Assembly (NCBI GenBank): GCA_007375735.1
Contig: VMEW01000016.1
Location: 1 to 40,041 of the forward strand
Length of the DNA: 40,041 nt
Source of the DNA: Candidatus Peregrinibacteria bacterium Greene0416_19
Lineage (GTDB): Bacteria; Patescibacteriota; Gracilibacteria; Peribacterales; Peribacteraceae
Direction of reading: 5' to 3'
The position numbers and the translations under genes are program-made. The notes beneath the pieces were generated by a model. It saw only the letters and a list, made by a program, of their open reading frames with translations, was not told the DNA's origin and made no database searches. Shown here piece after piece: positions 1 to 9,388 of the stretch; positions within the stretch are counted from its first letter, which is position 1, and every line of letters starts with the position of its first letter.

Positions 1-1432
1 GGACGCCCAGGGCCGAGAGCGCGAGGAACGCATCGCCGGCGCCGATATTGTCCACCACGCTCGTCGACAATGCGGGGATGGACGTGATGCCGGACTTGTC
101 CCGCACCAGCACTCCCAGCGCGCCGAGCGTGACGGCGACGGTCTTCGCATGCACCGCTTTCGCGATTTTTTCCGCAAGATGTTCCACGTCGGAGTGCTTG
201 TCGTGGAGGGCGAGCCGCATCTCCGGCTGCGAGATGCTCACGTAGTCGGCCCGGGGGTACTTGGTGATCAGATTGAAGCCGTAGTTCATGCTGTTCGTCT
301 GCGTGTTGACGGCCAGGAATGTGGGGAAGCGGGCGATGGTCTTGATGAGCGTGTCGGTGAGCATGCCCAGGCCGTAATCGGTCACGATGACCACGTCGTA
401 TCCGGAAGCGATCTTTTTCAGGCGCTTGGCCCACGTTACTTCCAGATCCTTCGATATGGGGGTCTCATTGATGTGGTAGAGCCCGAAGTACTTCCGCATG
501 TTCACCTTCGTCGTCTTGTCGACGATGGTGGGCTCGTTATTCACGAACCGTTCGTTGATGATGGTGGGGGCGTCATCGCGGAAGAAGAACTTGGGGGTGA
601 CGTTCCTCTTCAGGTGGTCGCGGATGAACCGCTCATGCTGTTTTTCCCTCGCAGGATTCTGCCTGCCGAGCACGGCGGCCACCCCGACCGCAGAGCAGAA
701 GCCGGCCAGAGTGTTGGCGACCGCGAGTGAGCCGCCGAGGAACATTTCCGAACCCAGCACTCTCACCCGCGGGATTTCCTCCTTCACCGAGCGCCCCAGG
801 AATGTGGAATAGTGATAGACGTCCAGGATGGCGTCGCCGATGACAAGCACGCGCAGTTTCTGGATTTTCTCGAACAGAGCGGCAAAGTCATCCCCTGAGT
901 ACCGAGCTCGTATCCCATCCAGAAAGGCGCGCACGGACTCGGGCAGTGAGGAAAAGTGATCATTGAGCAGCGCCGTGGAACTGAAGGTGACGGGGTCGTG
1001 CGTGAAGTGCATCCGCCCGCCATGCGTCTCCACCAGCGTCTTCTCGCGTGCGGTGGGGTGGCCCTGCTCGTTCTCCTTTCCCTCGTAGTCGCCGCCTTTG
1101 GCGTACACGTCGGGCTTGATGATGCCGATGACTTCTTCCGAGGTCTCGTGCGGGTCGACGCACACGTAATCCACGCAAGTGAGAGCGGCGATGGACTCCG
1201 CGCGCAGCTGTTCGCGGAAGACCGGGTGCCCGATGCCCTTCTTCACAAATCTGTCGGCGGTGACGGTCACGACGAGCGCGTCTCCGAGAGCCTTGGCGGC
1301 CTCGAAGTGCCGGATGTGCCCGGGGTGCATCAAGTCGAACGTACCGTGGCAGTGCACCACGATCTTCCCTTTGGCCTTGAGTTTCCTGGACAGTTTCCCG
1401 AGCGTCTCCAGGGACTGAATCTTTGACATCAT
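1..1432 (-). CDS. Bifunctional HldE-like protein, nucleotidyltransferase then PfkB kinase (3' partial)
   Basis: The reading frame runs off the left edge, leaving 477 residues. Residues about 22-155 are a cytidylyltransferase-like domain with HGTFDLMHPGH (the HxGH site) and YAKGGDY, as in the adenylyltransferase half of HldE. Residues about 193-477 are a ribokinase/PfkB sugar kinase: it starts VLVIGDAILDVY and contains DNIGAGDAF, the anion hole and catalytic Asp. By family knowledge these halves phosphorylate heptose 7-phosphate at C1 and then add a nucleotide, giving an activated heptose for surface glycans. E. coli HldE has the kinase first; here the order is reversed. Two adjacent ATGs (1432 and 1429) are possible starts. 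It lies 67 bp after the epimerase gene, on the same strand, in the polysaccharide cluster. The family is clear; the exact sugar is not. Confidence 0.85.
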   Translation of the reverse strand, partial: MMSKIQSLETLGKLSRKLKAKGKIVVHCHGTFDLMHPGHIRHFEAAKALGDALVVTVTADRFVKKGIGHPVFREQLRAESIAALTCVDYVCVDPHETSEEVIGIIKPDVYAKGGDYEGKENEQGHPTAREKTLVETHGGRMHFTHDPVTFSSTALLNDHFSSLPESVRAFLDGIRARYSGDDFAALFEKIQKLRVLVIGDAILDVYHYSTFLGRSVKEEIPRVRVLGSEMFLGGSLAVANTLAGFCSAVGVAAVLGRQNPAREKQHERFIRDHLKRNVTPKFFFRDDAPTIINERFVNNEPTIVDKTTKVNMRKYFGLYHINETPISKDLEVTWAKRLKKIASGYDVVIVTDYGLGMLTDTLIKTIARFPTFLAVNTQTNSMNYGFNLITKYPRADYVSISQPEMRLALHDKHSDVEHLAEKIAKAVHAKTVAVTLGALGVLVRDKSGITSIPALSTSVVDNIGAGDAFLALSALGV

Positions 1433-1499
1433 GAAAGGCGGATGTGGCTGCGGAAATTCTAACACAAGACCGATACGGCAGGATAGCAAATATACGGTA

Positions 1500-2567
1500 T
1501 CAGATCCGATCATGCGCAATTTCCCCCCTCACCCAGGGGATCACCTCGTCGAGCACTTTCTCGAGCGATGTCGTCGCTTCAAAGCCCAGCAACTCGCGGG
1601 CTTTCCGCGTGTCGGGGATACGATTGCGGACATCGTGGGGATAGGGCTCGTCATGGACGACGGCGAAGGGCGGCGCGTCCGGTTCGTCGCCGTGGCACTT
1701 GCGCCAGATGAGTGCCGCGAGTTCCAGCACCGTGGTGCTCTGCGGCGTCGACAGGTTGAAGTCCTCGTTCTCCGCCGCTGGGTGGAACATGCACGTCGCG
1801 ATGCCCTTCGCCAGATCGCCGCCGTAGGTGTAGCAGCGCACCTGCTCGCCGGAACCGAGGATGTGGAGCGGATTCTGCCCCTTCAGCACCTTCTGCACCA
1901 GGTCGGGCACCACGTGGCTCATCGCCAGCTTCACGTTCCCGCTCGGCACCTCGCGGCCGCCAAGCGCGCGGCCCTCGCCGATCCCCACACAGTTGAACGG
2001 TCGGCAGATGGTAAAGGGGAGCCGGTACTGTTCCCATGCGCCCTTGGCGAAGTACTCGCATGCGAGCTTCTGGAATCCGTAGGTGCTGAACGGAGGCGGG
2101 CACTCGCGTTGGTGCCCTTCGGGAGTCGGGAAAACCGTTGCGTTCTCGAAGACCATGCTGCTGCTGAGCACGGTGATTTTCTTCAGCTCCCCCTCCCGGT
2201 GCGCTGCGATGGCAGCGTCGAAGCTGGCGGCGATGATCCGCTCGTTCTCGGCCAGCAGGTCGTACGCGTACTCGTGAAAGTAACTGATGCCCCCGATCTT
2301 CGCGGCGCACGACACGAAGTGATCGCAGCCCGTCAGGTGCGTCTTCAGGAAGTCCGTGTCCTTGACGTCCCCTTCGACGAAGGCGTACCGCGGATGGTGG
2401 TCGTAACTCCGTACCACCCGTCCGTACTTGGAGAAATTATCGATCCCCACAACCTCGTGGCCCCGCCTGAGCAGTTCCTCCACCAGATACCCTGCGATGA
2501 AGCCCGCAGAGCCAGTGACGAGAACTTTGAGCGAAGTGCCGTCAGTCGGAGAGGGAGTGGAGGTCAT
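1500..2567 (-). CDS. NAD-dependent epimerase/dehydratase (extended SDR)
   Basis: A 355-aa nucleotide-sugar enzyme of the extended short-chain dehydrogenase family. The Rossmann motif TGSAGFIAGYL begins near residue 19, an SSSM segment supplies the catalytic Ser, and YGFQK near residue 163 is the YxxxK pair. The length is normal for UDP-glucose 4-epimerase or GDP-mannose dehydratase relatives. Such enzymes epimerise or dehydrate NDP-sugars in the cytoplasm. Its ATG overlaps the TGA of the upstream glycosyltransferase gene (ATGA at 2564-2567), which suggests translational coupling. Which sugar it acts on cannot be told from sequence alone. Confidence 0.88.
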   Translation of the reverse strand: MTSTPSPTDGTSLKVLVTGSAGFIAGYLVEELLRRGHEVVGIDNFSKYGRVVRSYDHHPRYAFVEGDVKDTDFLKTHLTGCDHFVSCAAKIGGISYFHEYAYDLLAENERIIAASFDAAIAAHREGELKKITVLSSSMVFENATVFPTPEGHQRECPPPFSTYGFQKLACEYFAKGAWEQYRLPFTICRPFNCVGIGEGRALGGREVPSGNVKLAMSHVVPDLVQKVLKGQNPLHILGSGEQVRCYTYGGDLAKGIATCMFHPAAENEDFNLSTPQSTTVLELAALIWRKCHGDEPDAPPFAVVHDEPYPHDVRNRIPDTRKARELLGFEATTSLEKVLDEVIPWVRGEIAHDRI

Positions 2568-3853
2568 AATGCCGCCGATTCCAGCAGCGGAGAGAGCTTG
2601 CCAGCGATGATCGAAGGTGTGAAGTGCGAATGGAAAGTCGTCATTCCCCCTGTGCGGATGGATTTCTGGCGCGCCGGATTCCGGAGGACCTCCGCGACAT
2701 GCCGTGCGATAGACGGCCCATCCGCGCCGCCGATCACATTCACGCCGGGTTCCACCTCGGGCAGTGCGAGCTTGCTGCGGTCATGCACCGCCAGGCAGCC
2801 GCCGAGCGACCACGTGACCAGGTGCCGCGTGAAGGCCGCAAGCAGCGGGCCGGCGTTATTGAACAGACAGACGCAGTCCGCACCGACGATCTCGCTGTCC
2901 AGGTCCGGTACGAACCCGCGATGCACGACCCGCGGGTGCCGCATCAGTGGTCGGAGCGACGGCATGGGTTCCTCGCCGCCGATCACCTGTACGGTGAACG
3001 GATGATCGCCAAGCTCATGCTCGAGCGCCGGCAGAAATTCCCGGAGGAGGAATGCAAGGCCGTAGGTGGACGCGGTCCGGTTGAGCGCGCCCATGTGTCC
3101 GATGATAGTGAATGGTCGAGCGGGATCCGCTGTGGGGCGGGGCGGCATCGCCGCGGGCTCCACCCAGGTGTTCCCCACGTACACCGATCGCGGATGTCCC
3201 TCCGCTGCGTAGTGCGCGGCATTGCACGCGGTGATATGAGCGAGAACTTCCACTTCCTTCAGGAGCTTGAGCTCGCACGCGCGCCGGGCCATGAACCGCA
3301 GCCGATGAATGGCCGCATCCTGCAGACGCGGCCGCCGCCCGCTGAAGAGCCGCCAGTCCTTGAGCTGCAGCAGGCCAGGCTGGAATCCCAGATCGCCGTG
3401 GTACGCCACCGTTGGGACGCCGAGTCCGCGCGTGGCGGCCAGCGCATCCGTGTTCCAGATGGTGAGGAGCCGCTCGGCGCCCGCTTCCCGTATCCGCTCC
3501 CGCAGCAGCGGCTGCAGTTGCACGGCGGGGTAGAAGAACCGCCGTGCCGTGTCCGGATCAAAGAGCCTCGCGGTCCGGAAGCGGGAGGGGACCCCCGCCG
3601 GAGCGATGGATGACAGGAAGATCGGCGGCAACACAGTGATGCCTTGTGTTTCCCAATAGCGCAACTCTTCCTCTTCCTCTGGTCGCAGCCGTTCGTCTTT
3701 CCGCGACGGGTCGAACATGATCTGCAGACCCATCGCATACTCTCTGTCCCGGAGGCTCGCCATCAGCGCGCCCGACACGATGTTCGCCGCGATGACGCCG
3801 GGGACACCGTGGCGGCGGAAGGGGACGGGGCCGGCGAGCAGGAGCACCCGCAT
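2564..3853 (-). CDS. Glycosyltransferase, GT-B fold (GT4-like)
   Basis: A 429-aa protein beginning MRVLLLAGPVPFRRHG, with the first beta strand and a glycine-bearing loop typical of the N-terminal domain of GT-B enzymes. The C-terminal half starts near PFTIIGHMGALNRT, followed by VQVIGGEEP and a late segment LALPEVEPGVNVIGG that fits the donor-binding side of GT4 proteins. The usual EX7E motif is weak, so the family call is moderate. It probably transfers a sugar to a lipid-linked glycan at the inner face of the membrane. It starts 3 bp after the dehydrogenase gene and overlaps the next gene by 4 bp, so it is part of one operon. Confidence 0.75.
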   Translation of the reverse strand: MRVLLLAGPVPFRRHGVPGVIAANIVSGALMASLRDREYAMGLQIMFDPSRKDERLRPEEEEELRYWETQGITVLPPIFLSSIAPAGVPSRFRTARLFDPDTARRFFYPAVQLQPLLRERIREAGAERLLTIWNTDALAATRGLGVPTVAYHGDLGFQPGLLQLKDWRLFSGRRPRLQDAAIHRLRFMARRACELKLLKEVEVLAHITACNAAHYAAEGHPRSVYVGNTWVEPAAMPPRPTADPARPFTIIGHMGALNRTASTYGLAFLLREFLPALEHELGDHPFTVQVIGGEEPMPSLRPLMRHPRVVHRGFVPDLDSEIVGADCVCLFNNAGPLLAAFTRHLVTWSLGGCLAVHDRSKLALPEVEPGVNVIGGADGPSIARHVAEVLRNPARQKSIRTGGMTTFHSHFTPSIIAGKLSPLLESAAL

Positions 3854-3856
3854 GCG

Positions 3857-5065
3857 TCAGGACCGGAACGTGTTCCACAGGTCCACCACCACTTTCCCTT
3901 CCGGCAGAACGAGCGATCGATATGTCGAGTGCGGAACACCAACGACAATCACCTCCGCACGTTTGATCAGATCTTCCTTGGACACGAACGTCGGGTCGCG
4001 GATGTATTCGTCGCTGCACAGAACTTCCGCGCCTTCGAAACGCAGCAGTTTGACGAGCTTGTAGGAGAGCGCCTCCCGCGGATCATCGATATCCGCCTTG
4101 AACGCCATCCCCAGCACGCCCACTGTGGTTCCCGCGAACATCGTGCCGCGCTGCTTGAGGAGGGTGACGAGGAACGCCGGCAGCCCCTCGTTCACCATCA
4201 TCGCCGCGTGGCCGAGCAGAAACTGGTTCCGGTTCGCCGCAGCCAGCTGCATGGTGTCTTTGAACAGGCACGGCCCGGCGGCGAAGCCCGGGCGCGGCAG
4301 GTCCTTCGCGCGCTTGTAGTTATGAGTCATCGCCCGGTACACCCGGTCGTAATCCAGCCCTCGCTCCGCGGCGATCATGTAGAACTGATTGGCTGCCGCG
4401 AACTGCATGTACCGCCAGGCGTTGAGGAAGAGCTTGGTGAGTTCGGCTTCCTCCACCTCCACCTCGATCGTCTCCACGCCCAGCTTCCCGAAGAGCCCGC
4501 GCGCGCAGGCAGTCGCCTCCGGCGAAAAACCGGCAATCACCTGCGGCAGTTCGCGTAACTCGCGAATCGCAAATCCCTGCACGATACGTTCGGGACAATT
4601 TGCGATGTGTGGTTGTTTGCCGCGTTGTTGCAGATATCGTTTGAGCGCAAGCGTCGTGCCCGGATAGACGGTGCTGCGCAGGATCAGGCAGTGATCGTCG
4701 CGAAGATGCGGGAGCATGGCGTCCGCCAATGCGAAGAGAGGGCGCGTCTTGGGACTCAGGTACTCGTCCACCGGCGTGCCGATGGTGATGACGATCGTCT
4801 TGGCGCGGGCGATGTCGGCGATGTCCGTGCTGCAGCGCAGGTTCTTCCCGATCACCTTCTTCAGTAACGGCTCCGCGTCATGCTCCATGAACGGCATCTG
4901 TCCCGCCTCGATCATGGGGCGGATCTTCTGATTGATGTCCTGGAGCGCTACGGTGAAACCCGCATCCGCCAGCACGATGCCGAGCGGCAGGCCCACGTGG
5001 CCGAAGCCGCCGATGATGAGGACGTCGAAGTCGTGAGGCATGGGGTGACTAGAGTACTGGATCAT
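3857..5065 (-). CDS. Nucleotide-sugar dehydrogenase (UDP-ManNAc/UDP-glucose dehydrogenase family)
   Basis: A 402-aa protein (394 aa from the second Met at 5041). The NAD-binding loop is IIGGFGHVGLPLG, followed by GFTVALQDI. The active-site cysteine is seen in GPCLFKD near residue 268, matching the GxC-x-KD signature of UDP-glucose/UDP-ManNAc 6-dehydrogenases. The C-terminal domain keeps VGVLGMAFKADIDDPREA, the usual hinge and UDP-binding segment. The reaction oxidises the sugar C6 hydroxyl to a carboxylate in two NAD-dependent steps, giving a uronic acid for an acidic polysaccharide. Its ATG overlaps the TGA of the ABC transporter gene (ATGA at 5062-5065), arguing for the longer start. The exact substrate is not assigned. 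Confidence 0.88.
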   Translation of the reverse strand: MIQYSSHPMPHDFDVLIIGGFGHVGLPLGIVLADAGFTVALQDINQKIRPMIEAGQMPFMEHDAEPLLKKVIGKNLRCSTDIADIARAKTIVITIGTPVDEYLSPKTRPLFALADAMLPHLRDDHCLILRSTVYPGTTLALKRYLQQRGKQPHIANCPERIVQGFAIRELRELPQVIAGFSPEATACARGLFGKLGVETIEVEVEEAELTKLFLNAWRYMQFAAANQFYMIAAERGLDYDRVYRAMTHNYKRAKDLPRPGFAAGPCLFKDTMQLAAANRNQFLLGHAAMMVNEGLPAFLVTLLKQRGTMFAGTTVGVLGMAFKADIDDPREALSYKLVKLLRFEGAEVLCSDEYIRDPTFVSKEDLIKRAEVIVVGVPHSTYRSLVLPEGKVVVDLWNTFRS

Positions 5066-6882
5066 GCAAATTTCTGCTGCTCCCAGAATCGATGGAACGC
5101 TCCCTTCAATCCGATGAGCTCCTCCAGCGTTCCCTGTTCGATGACCCGCCCTTCCTCGATGACGACGATGTGGTCGGCATTCCGGATGGTGGAGAGCCGG
5201 TGCGCGATGACGATGGCCGTGCGGTCGCGGATCGCGTCGTCAATCGCCTCCTGGATCAGCTGCTCGGTCGTGGAGTCGAGGGCGCTCGTGGCCTCATCCA
5301 AGATGAGGATCTCCGCGCCCTTCAGGAGCGCCCGCGCGATGCTGACCCGCTGCTTCTCGCCGCCGGAGAGCTGTACGCCGCGGTCGCCGATGAGGGTATC
5401 CAGACCCTTCGGCAGCCCGCGGATGAAATCCGCCAGCCGCGCGCGTCGCGCCGCTTCCATGATTTGCTCATCGGTGGCGTCCGGCAGCCCGTAGGCGATG
5501 TTGGACCGCAGGGACTCGTGCAGCAGGAGCGTCTCCTGGCTCACGAGCGCCATGTGCCGGCGCAGATCCGCTGTGCGATACTCCCGCACGTCGATGTCAT
5601 CGACGAAGAGCGACCCGGATGGACAGTCGTAGAAGCGCAGCAGCAGATTGATGAGCGTGGACTTGCCGGCCCCGGTGGAGCCGACGATGGCGGTCACGCT
5701 CCCGTGCGGGACGGTGAAGGATACTCCGCGAAGCACCTCCTTGCCCGGCGCGTAGGAGAAGCGGAGGTCGCGGAACTCGATGCATCGCTTCAGTCCCGTG
5801 AAAGGCCGGGTACCGTCGGGAATGAGGTTTTTGTCGGCGTCATCGAACACACGCAGCACTTCTTCCAGCGGCCCTACGCTCACTGCCAGGGCCGTCCGCA
5901 ACCCCGTGAATGTCCCAAATTTGGAGGCGGCATTCAGTACCAGGTAGAAGTACACGATGAATGCCGGCGCCGTGACAGTCTGCTCGTGCACCATCAGGTA
6001 GAGCATGCCGGAGAAGAGGATGAGGACCGCAATGAGCGTGATGAGTTCCTGCAGGGGTGGGACGAGATGCTGCAGGTTGTTGGAGCGGAATTCCAGCCGC
6101 GCTCGCTCGTCGCTGATGATGCCGAAGTGTCGCTGTTCGCTGTCTTCGGTGTTGCTCGCCTTCACGAGGGGAATGGTGGACAGGATCTCAATCACCTTTT
6201 TATTGAGCGCCGTTGCCTTCTCCGAGAGCGCGCGCGAGTAGCGGCGGATGCGGTCGATGAAAAGCTGAACGCAGAAGTGGAGGATGGCGAAGAGCGGCAG
6301 GGCGAAGAGCGTCAGCTTCCAGGAAATCATCGACATGATCACCAGGTACGAGATGATGGAGAAGAGGAGGTTCACGTACTTGTCCATCGCGAAGACGGGC
6401 CGCAGGCTCCCGTTTGCGAAGTCGGTGATGGTGATGCTGTGGCGCCCGATCGGCGTGCGGTCGAAGAAGAGCTTCCCGAAACTGAGGTAACGGGCGAAGA
6501 GCGTCTTGCGCAGATGGTGCAGCGAGCGCATGGCGACGTAATCCATCCCCGTGAATGCCGCGAAACGCAGGAGGTTCTTCAGGACTACCGCCCCGACGAA
6601 GATGCCCAAGAGCAGCCCGAAGAGGGATTTGTCCGCCACACCCGTGTACGTGCTCAGGTAGCGGATGACGGGGCCGAGCACAGGAGCCTGTTGTACGAAA
6701 CTGAAGTCCTTGGTGAGAAATCCCTGCAGCAGCGGAATGAGCAGGCCCACACTGACGCCCTCGCAGGCGGCCGCAGCCAGGGAGAGGACGACGGGGACGA
6801 GCAGGTAGGCGGGACTGATGTGGATCCGCCGCATCAGCCGGAACATGTTCCATGCGGCCGATAGCTCATTTTGCTGTGCCAT
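5062..6882 (-). CDS. MsbA-like ABC exporter (fused membrane and ATPase domains)
   Basis: A half-transporter of 606 aa from the ATG at 6882 (MAQQNEL); a longer frame begins at 6945 but adds an unlikely Cys/Arg-rich leader. The N-terminal part carries about six hydrophobic segments, for example YLLVPVVLSLAAAACEGVSVG. The C-terminal ATPase has Walker A GSTGAGKST (near residue 400), signature LSGGEKQR, Walker B ILILDEATSALD and the H-loop IAHRLSTIR. Members of this family flip lipid A, lipid-linked oligosaccharides or drugs as homodimers. Among glycan genes, and with no Wzx/Wzy or Wzm/Wzt seen, it is the best candidate here for moving the lipid-linked glycan across the membrane; that is inference. 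Confidence 0.9.
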   Translation of the reverse strand: MAQQNELSAAWNMFRLMRRIHISPAYLLVPVVLSLAAAACEGVSVGLLIPLLQGFLTKDFSFVQQAPVLGPVIRYLSTYTGVADKSLFGLLLGIFVGAVVLKNLLRFAAFTGMDYVAMRSLHHLRKTLFARYLSFGKLFFDRTPIGRHSITITDFANGSLRPVFAMDKYVNLLFSIISYLVIMSMISWKLTLFALPLFAILHFCVQLFIDRIRRYSRALSEKATALNKKVIEILSTIPLVKASNTEDSEQRHFGIISDERARLEFRSNNLQHLVPPLQELITLIAVLILFSGMLYLMVHEQTVTAPAFIVYFYLVLNAASKFGTFTGLRTALAVSVGPLEEVLRVFDDADKNLIPDGTRPFTGLKRCIEFRDLRFSYAPGKEVLRGVSFTVPHGSVTAIVGSTGAGKSTLINLLLRFYDCPSGSLFVDDIDVREYRTADLRRHMALVSQETLLLHESLRSNIAYGLPDATDEQIMEAARRARLADFIRGLPKGLDTLIGDRGVQLSGGEKQRVSIARALLKGAEILILDEATSALDSTTEQLIQEAIDDAIRDRTAIVIAHRLSTIRNADHIVVIEEGRVIEQGTLEELIGLKGAFHRFWEQQKFA

Positions 6883-7044
6883 GCGGGAAACCCATCGTAC
6901 GGGACTTGCGGTGCGGTCACAAGCGCCGCACCCGCATCGCCTCATTCGGCTTCGCGTTATAAACGCTACGAACGTGACTGCCGTTTTCGCTTGGGGAAGA
7001 CGAGGCTACGCCGCTATTCATAACGTTTATATCGCAATCTGGTA
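6883..7044. promoter_or_regulatory. Intergenic region with AT-rich inverted repeat
   Basis: Between the stop of the FkbM gene and the start of the ABC exporter. TATAAACG at 6958-6965 is repeated inverted as CGTTTATA at 7024-7031. Either arm could supply a -10 element or a protein-binding half site for the leftward ABC operon. No clear -35 is seen, so the role is a guess. Confidence 0.3.
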
Positions 7045-8034
7045 TCACATGCGACGCAGGAGCCCGCGGGCATATGCCCGGGCATTCATGGCCTTGTGTG
7101 CTACCGCGATCGCCGCCCGGCGGAGCGGCGGCAGCGGGCGGGCGGCGCAGACGAGCTGCCCCACGCACTTCCCCATCACGGTCTCGCGCTGGAGCGTGCG
7201 ATGCAGGTGCACGTCGTAGATGAACGGGTAGATGTCGTAGAGCAGGTTCACGATGCTCTCGATTTGCGGTTTCGAGAGATACACCCAGTGGAGCGACACG
7301 AAGAACGTCGGCCTCTCAGCGCGCAGAAATTTTTCCATCGCCGGCACCGCGATTGCCTCGCCGCCCTCAATATCCATCTTCACAAAGGAGCAATCCGCAA
7401 TCCGGTTCTCGCGCAGGAACGTCTCGATGGTCACCGTGCGGACGGTGGTGCGCGCGCCGTCCCGCCAGGCGCGGTCTTGTTCGGCCGATCCCATGCGCGG
7501 TCGCTCAGCTTGGTCCGAGATGTAAGACGGATCCCGAATGAGAAGCGTCGACTCGCTGTTGCCGAGTTCCCCGTTGCCGCCGAAGATGCTCTCGCCGTCA
7601 CTGTCGCCGAGCGCCGCCTCGACGGCCGTGATCTTCCTGGCAAACTGCGGATTCATTACGATGTTGCGGTGGAGCGCCGCATATGCCACCGGATCGGGCT
7701 CAAGCGCATACACGTGCTTGGCCTTTGACGCTCCATAGAGGACCGTCGGTCCGATCCACGCACCCACGTCGATGTACGAGTGGTGACGGTCAAGGAACGC
7801 ATCGAAGACCCGGAACGTCTCGGGCTCCCACTCCTTGTAGCTCTCCGTCCACCAGCGCACGTACCAGTCCGTCGCGTGATTCGGCAGCGCATATCCCGCA
7901 TCGGCATCCACAAAGAATCGGGCGCGTCGTTTGCGGATGAGGAGCGGGGAAGACATAGACGGACGGTAACAGTGTCGCCGGGCTCTCTCAAGATACCCTT
8001 TGTCGCTGGGGTAGTCTCCTGCTTGAATGCTCAT
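7045..8034 (-). CDS. FkbM-family SAM-dependent methyltransferase
   Basis: A 329-aa protein from the ATG at 8034 (MSIQAGDYPSD). This start is preceded by AAAGGAGAG about 8 nt upstream, a strong ribosome binding site; the longer frame to 8190 would run into the divergent gene. The SAM-binding loop is YIDVGAWIGPTVLYGA, followed by HVYALEPDPVAY, and the hallmark FkbM segment is SFVKMDIEGGEAIAVP. FkbM enzymes O-methylate sugars or polyketides, so this one probably methylates a sugar of the local glycan. It is divergent from the gene at 8027: the two starts overlap by 8 bp, so their promoters must lie inside each other's coding sequence. Confidence 0.85.
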   Translation of the reverse strand: MSIQAGDYPSDKGYLERARRHCYRPSMSSPLLIRKRRARFFVDADAGYALPNHATDWYVRWWTESYKEWEPETFRVFDAFLDRHHSYIDVGAWIGPTVLYGASKAKHVYALEPDPVAYAALHRNIVMNPQFARKITAVEAALGDSDGESIFGGNGELGNSESTLLIRDPSYISDQAERPRMGSAEQDRAWRDGARTTVRTVTIETFLRENRIADCSFVKMDIEGGEAIAVPAMEKFLRAERPTFFVSLHWVYLSKPQIESIVNLLYDIYPFIYDVHLHRTLQRETVMGKCVGQLVCAARPLPPLRRAAIAVAHKAMNARAYARGLLRRM

Positions 8035-9388
8035 CGTGCGTTCTCTCCTTTCTATTATGCGTGCGTGGCACTGGCCGGAGTGGACGATGCTCGCGTTCGT
8101 GGTTGCGGGCATCGTGCTGCGGCTGCAGGCCGCCCGCTGGAACTCCTTCACGCACGGCGACGTACAGATGGATACCACTGCGGGTGCCACACTCCTCGGC
8201 TACGGCGGGTTCCTGATGACCAATGAGGACTTGTGTGTCCTGCCCGATCGGTTGGCGGGCCTCCCGCCGCTCAGAGATACATTTCCCATGGCGCTCCACG
8301 GGCCGGGATGGGCGCTCCTTGGCGCAGGCATGAATGTGCTGCGTGGCGCACCGGTCTCGCGGCTCGCGGTCTTCTTCTCGCTGCGTCTGCTATCGCTCAT
8401 CGCCGGCATCGCCGTGCTCTGGTTTGCGCACCGCCTCACGCGTCAGGTGGCCGGGCGAAGTGCGGCGTGGGCGGTGACGGGCGTCCTCAGTCTCTCGTAC
8501 CTGCTCGCCGACTTCGCGGGGAACGGCGCACTGTATTCACTGCAAACGCTCCTCTATCTGCTGTGGATCTCCGTCGCCCGTCGTGAGGACGCACCGTATC
8601 GTGCCGTGTTGCTCGGTACGGTCGGCGGCGTCGCGTACCTCCTCAACTTCCAGTCCATCATCCTGTTGCCCGCCGCGTTCTTCCTCTTCGCTCTCCACGA
8701 CACAGGCCCGTTGAAAAAGCGAGTCGTGAATTTCTGCATCGTCGTCGGCGTCACCGCGCTCATCATGCTCCCGTGGCTCCTGCGCAATGCGGAACTCTTC
8801 GGCAATCCGTTCCAGAGCCATTACCTGCAGCAGACGTACATCTACAACAAGGCGGGGCTCGTGCCGAATGCGGGCGGCACCGGCCCGGAGTACACGCCCT
8901 CCGTCGCCGACTGGCTCTCCATCATCGCGGGGATGTTCCGCGTGTGGTTGCCGAACAATCTCTACTACGCCGCGCGCAAGCTCTTCATTTTGGCCCCGGT
9001 GCTCTTCATTTTCTTCTCCTTCGGCCTCATTGATTACGTATTCGATCCCGTCCGCCGGCGCAAGCTCCTGCCCATTCTCCTGGTGCTGGGGTTCCACCTG
9101 CTCCTGAGCTCCGTCTGGCCGGTGATGAAGTTCCGCCACCTCGTCCCCATCCTGCCGATCGTGGCGTTGCTCGGCGTCGAACATCTGTACTCGCTGCGCT
9201 TGGGCACTGTTGCCCGCCGTATCTGCGTCGGGACCTCCGTCGCGTGCACGGCCATTGTCACCGTCATCGCGCATGTGCAGATTCCCACCCACACCTTCTA
9301 TTATGACGGCGCCGTCACCCAGGATGCCTACCACGGCTCGCAGGAACTCCAAGTCCTGCGCGAATGCGGCCTCCTCCCCGCTGCATGA
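8027..9388 (+). CDS. Polytopic membrane protein, GT-C/GT39-like
   Basis: A 453-aa protein with about 10 to 12 hydrophobic segments. An early acidic stretch HGDVQMDTT lies after the first membrane segment, where GT-C enzymes keep their catalytic Asp, and a later loop is rich in Tyr/Asn. GT-C enzymes use polyprenyl-phosphate sugars as donors on the outer face of the membrane. An internal ATG at 8057 is an alternative start. It overlaps the next small gene by ATGA at 9385-9388. The membrane nature is certain; the enzyme class is an inference from hydropathy, the acidic loop and neighbours. Confidence 0.7.
   Translation: MLIVRSLLSIMRAWHWPEWTMLAFVVAGIVLRLQAARWNSFTHGDVQMDTTAGATLLGYGGFLMTNEDLCVLPDRLAGLPPLRDTFPMALHGPGWALLGAGMNVLRGAPVSRLAVFFSLRLLSLIAGIAVLWFAHRLTRQVAGRSAAWAVTGVLSLSYLLADFAGNGALYSLQTLLYLLWISVARREDAPYRAVLLGTVGGVAYLLNFQSIILLPAAFFLFALHDTGPLKKRVVNFCIVVGVTALIMLPWLLRNAELFGNPFQSHYLQQTYIYNKAGLVPNAGGTGPEYTPSVADWLSIIAGMFRVWLPNNLYYAARKLFILAPVLFIFFSFGLIDYVFDPVRRRKLLPILLVLGFHLLLSSVWPVMKFRHLVPILPIVALLGVEHLYSLRLGTVARRICVGTSVACTAIVTVIAHVQIPTHTFYYDGAVTQDAYHGSQELQVLRECGLLPAA

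Noticed and set aside
1431..3005. 524-aa frame on the plus strand
   Set aside because: It lies antisense to the epimerase and glycosyltransferase genes, which have clear motifs. The frame is Arg/His-rich and typical of open antisense frames in GC-rich DNA.
5092..6864. 590-aa frame antisense to the ABC exporter
   Set aside because: The opposite strand has all ABC motifs. This frame has the Glu/Arg/Asp-rich, motif-free composition of a shadow.
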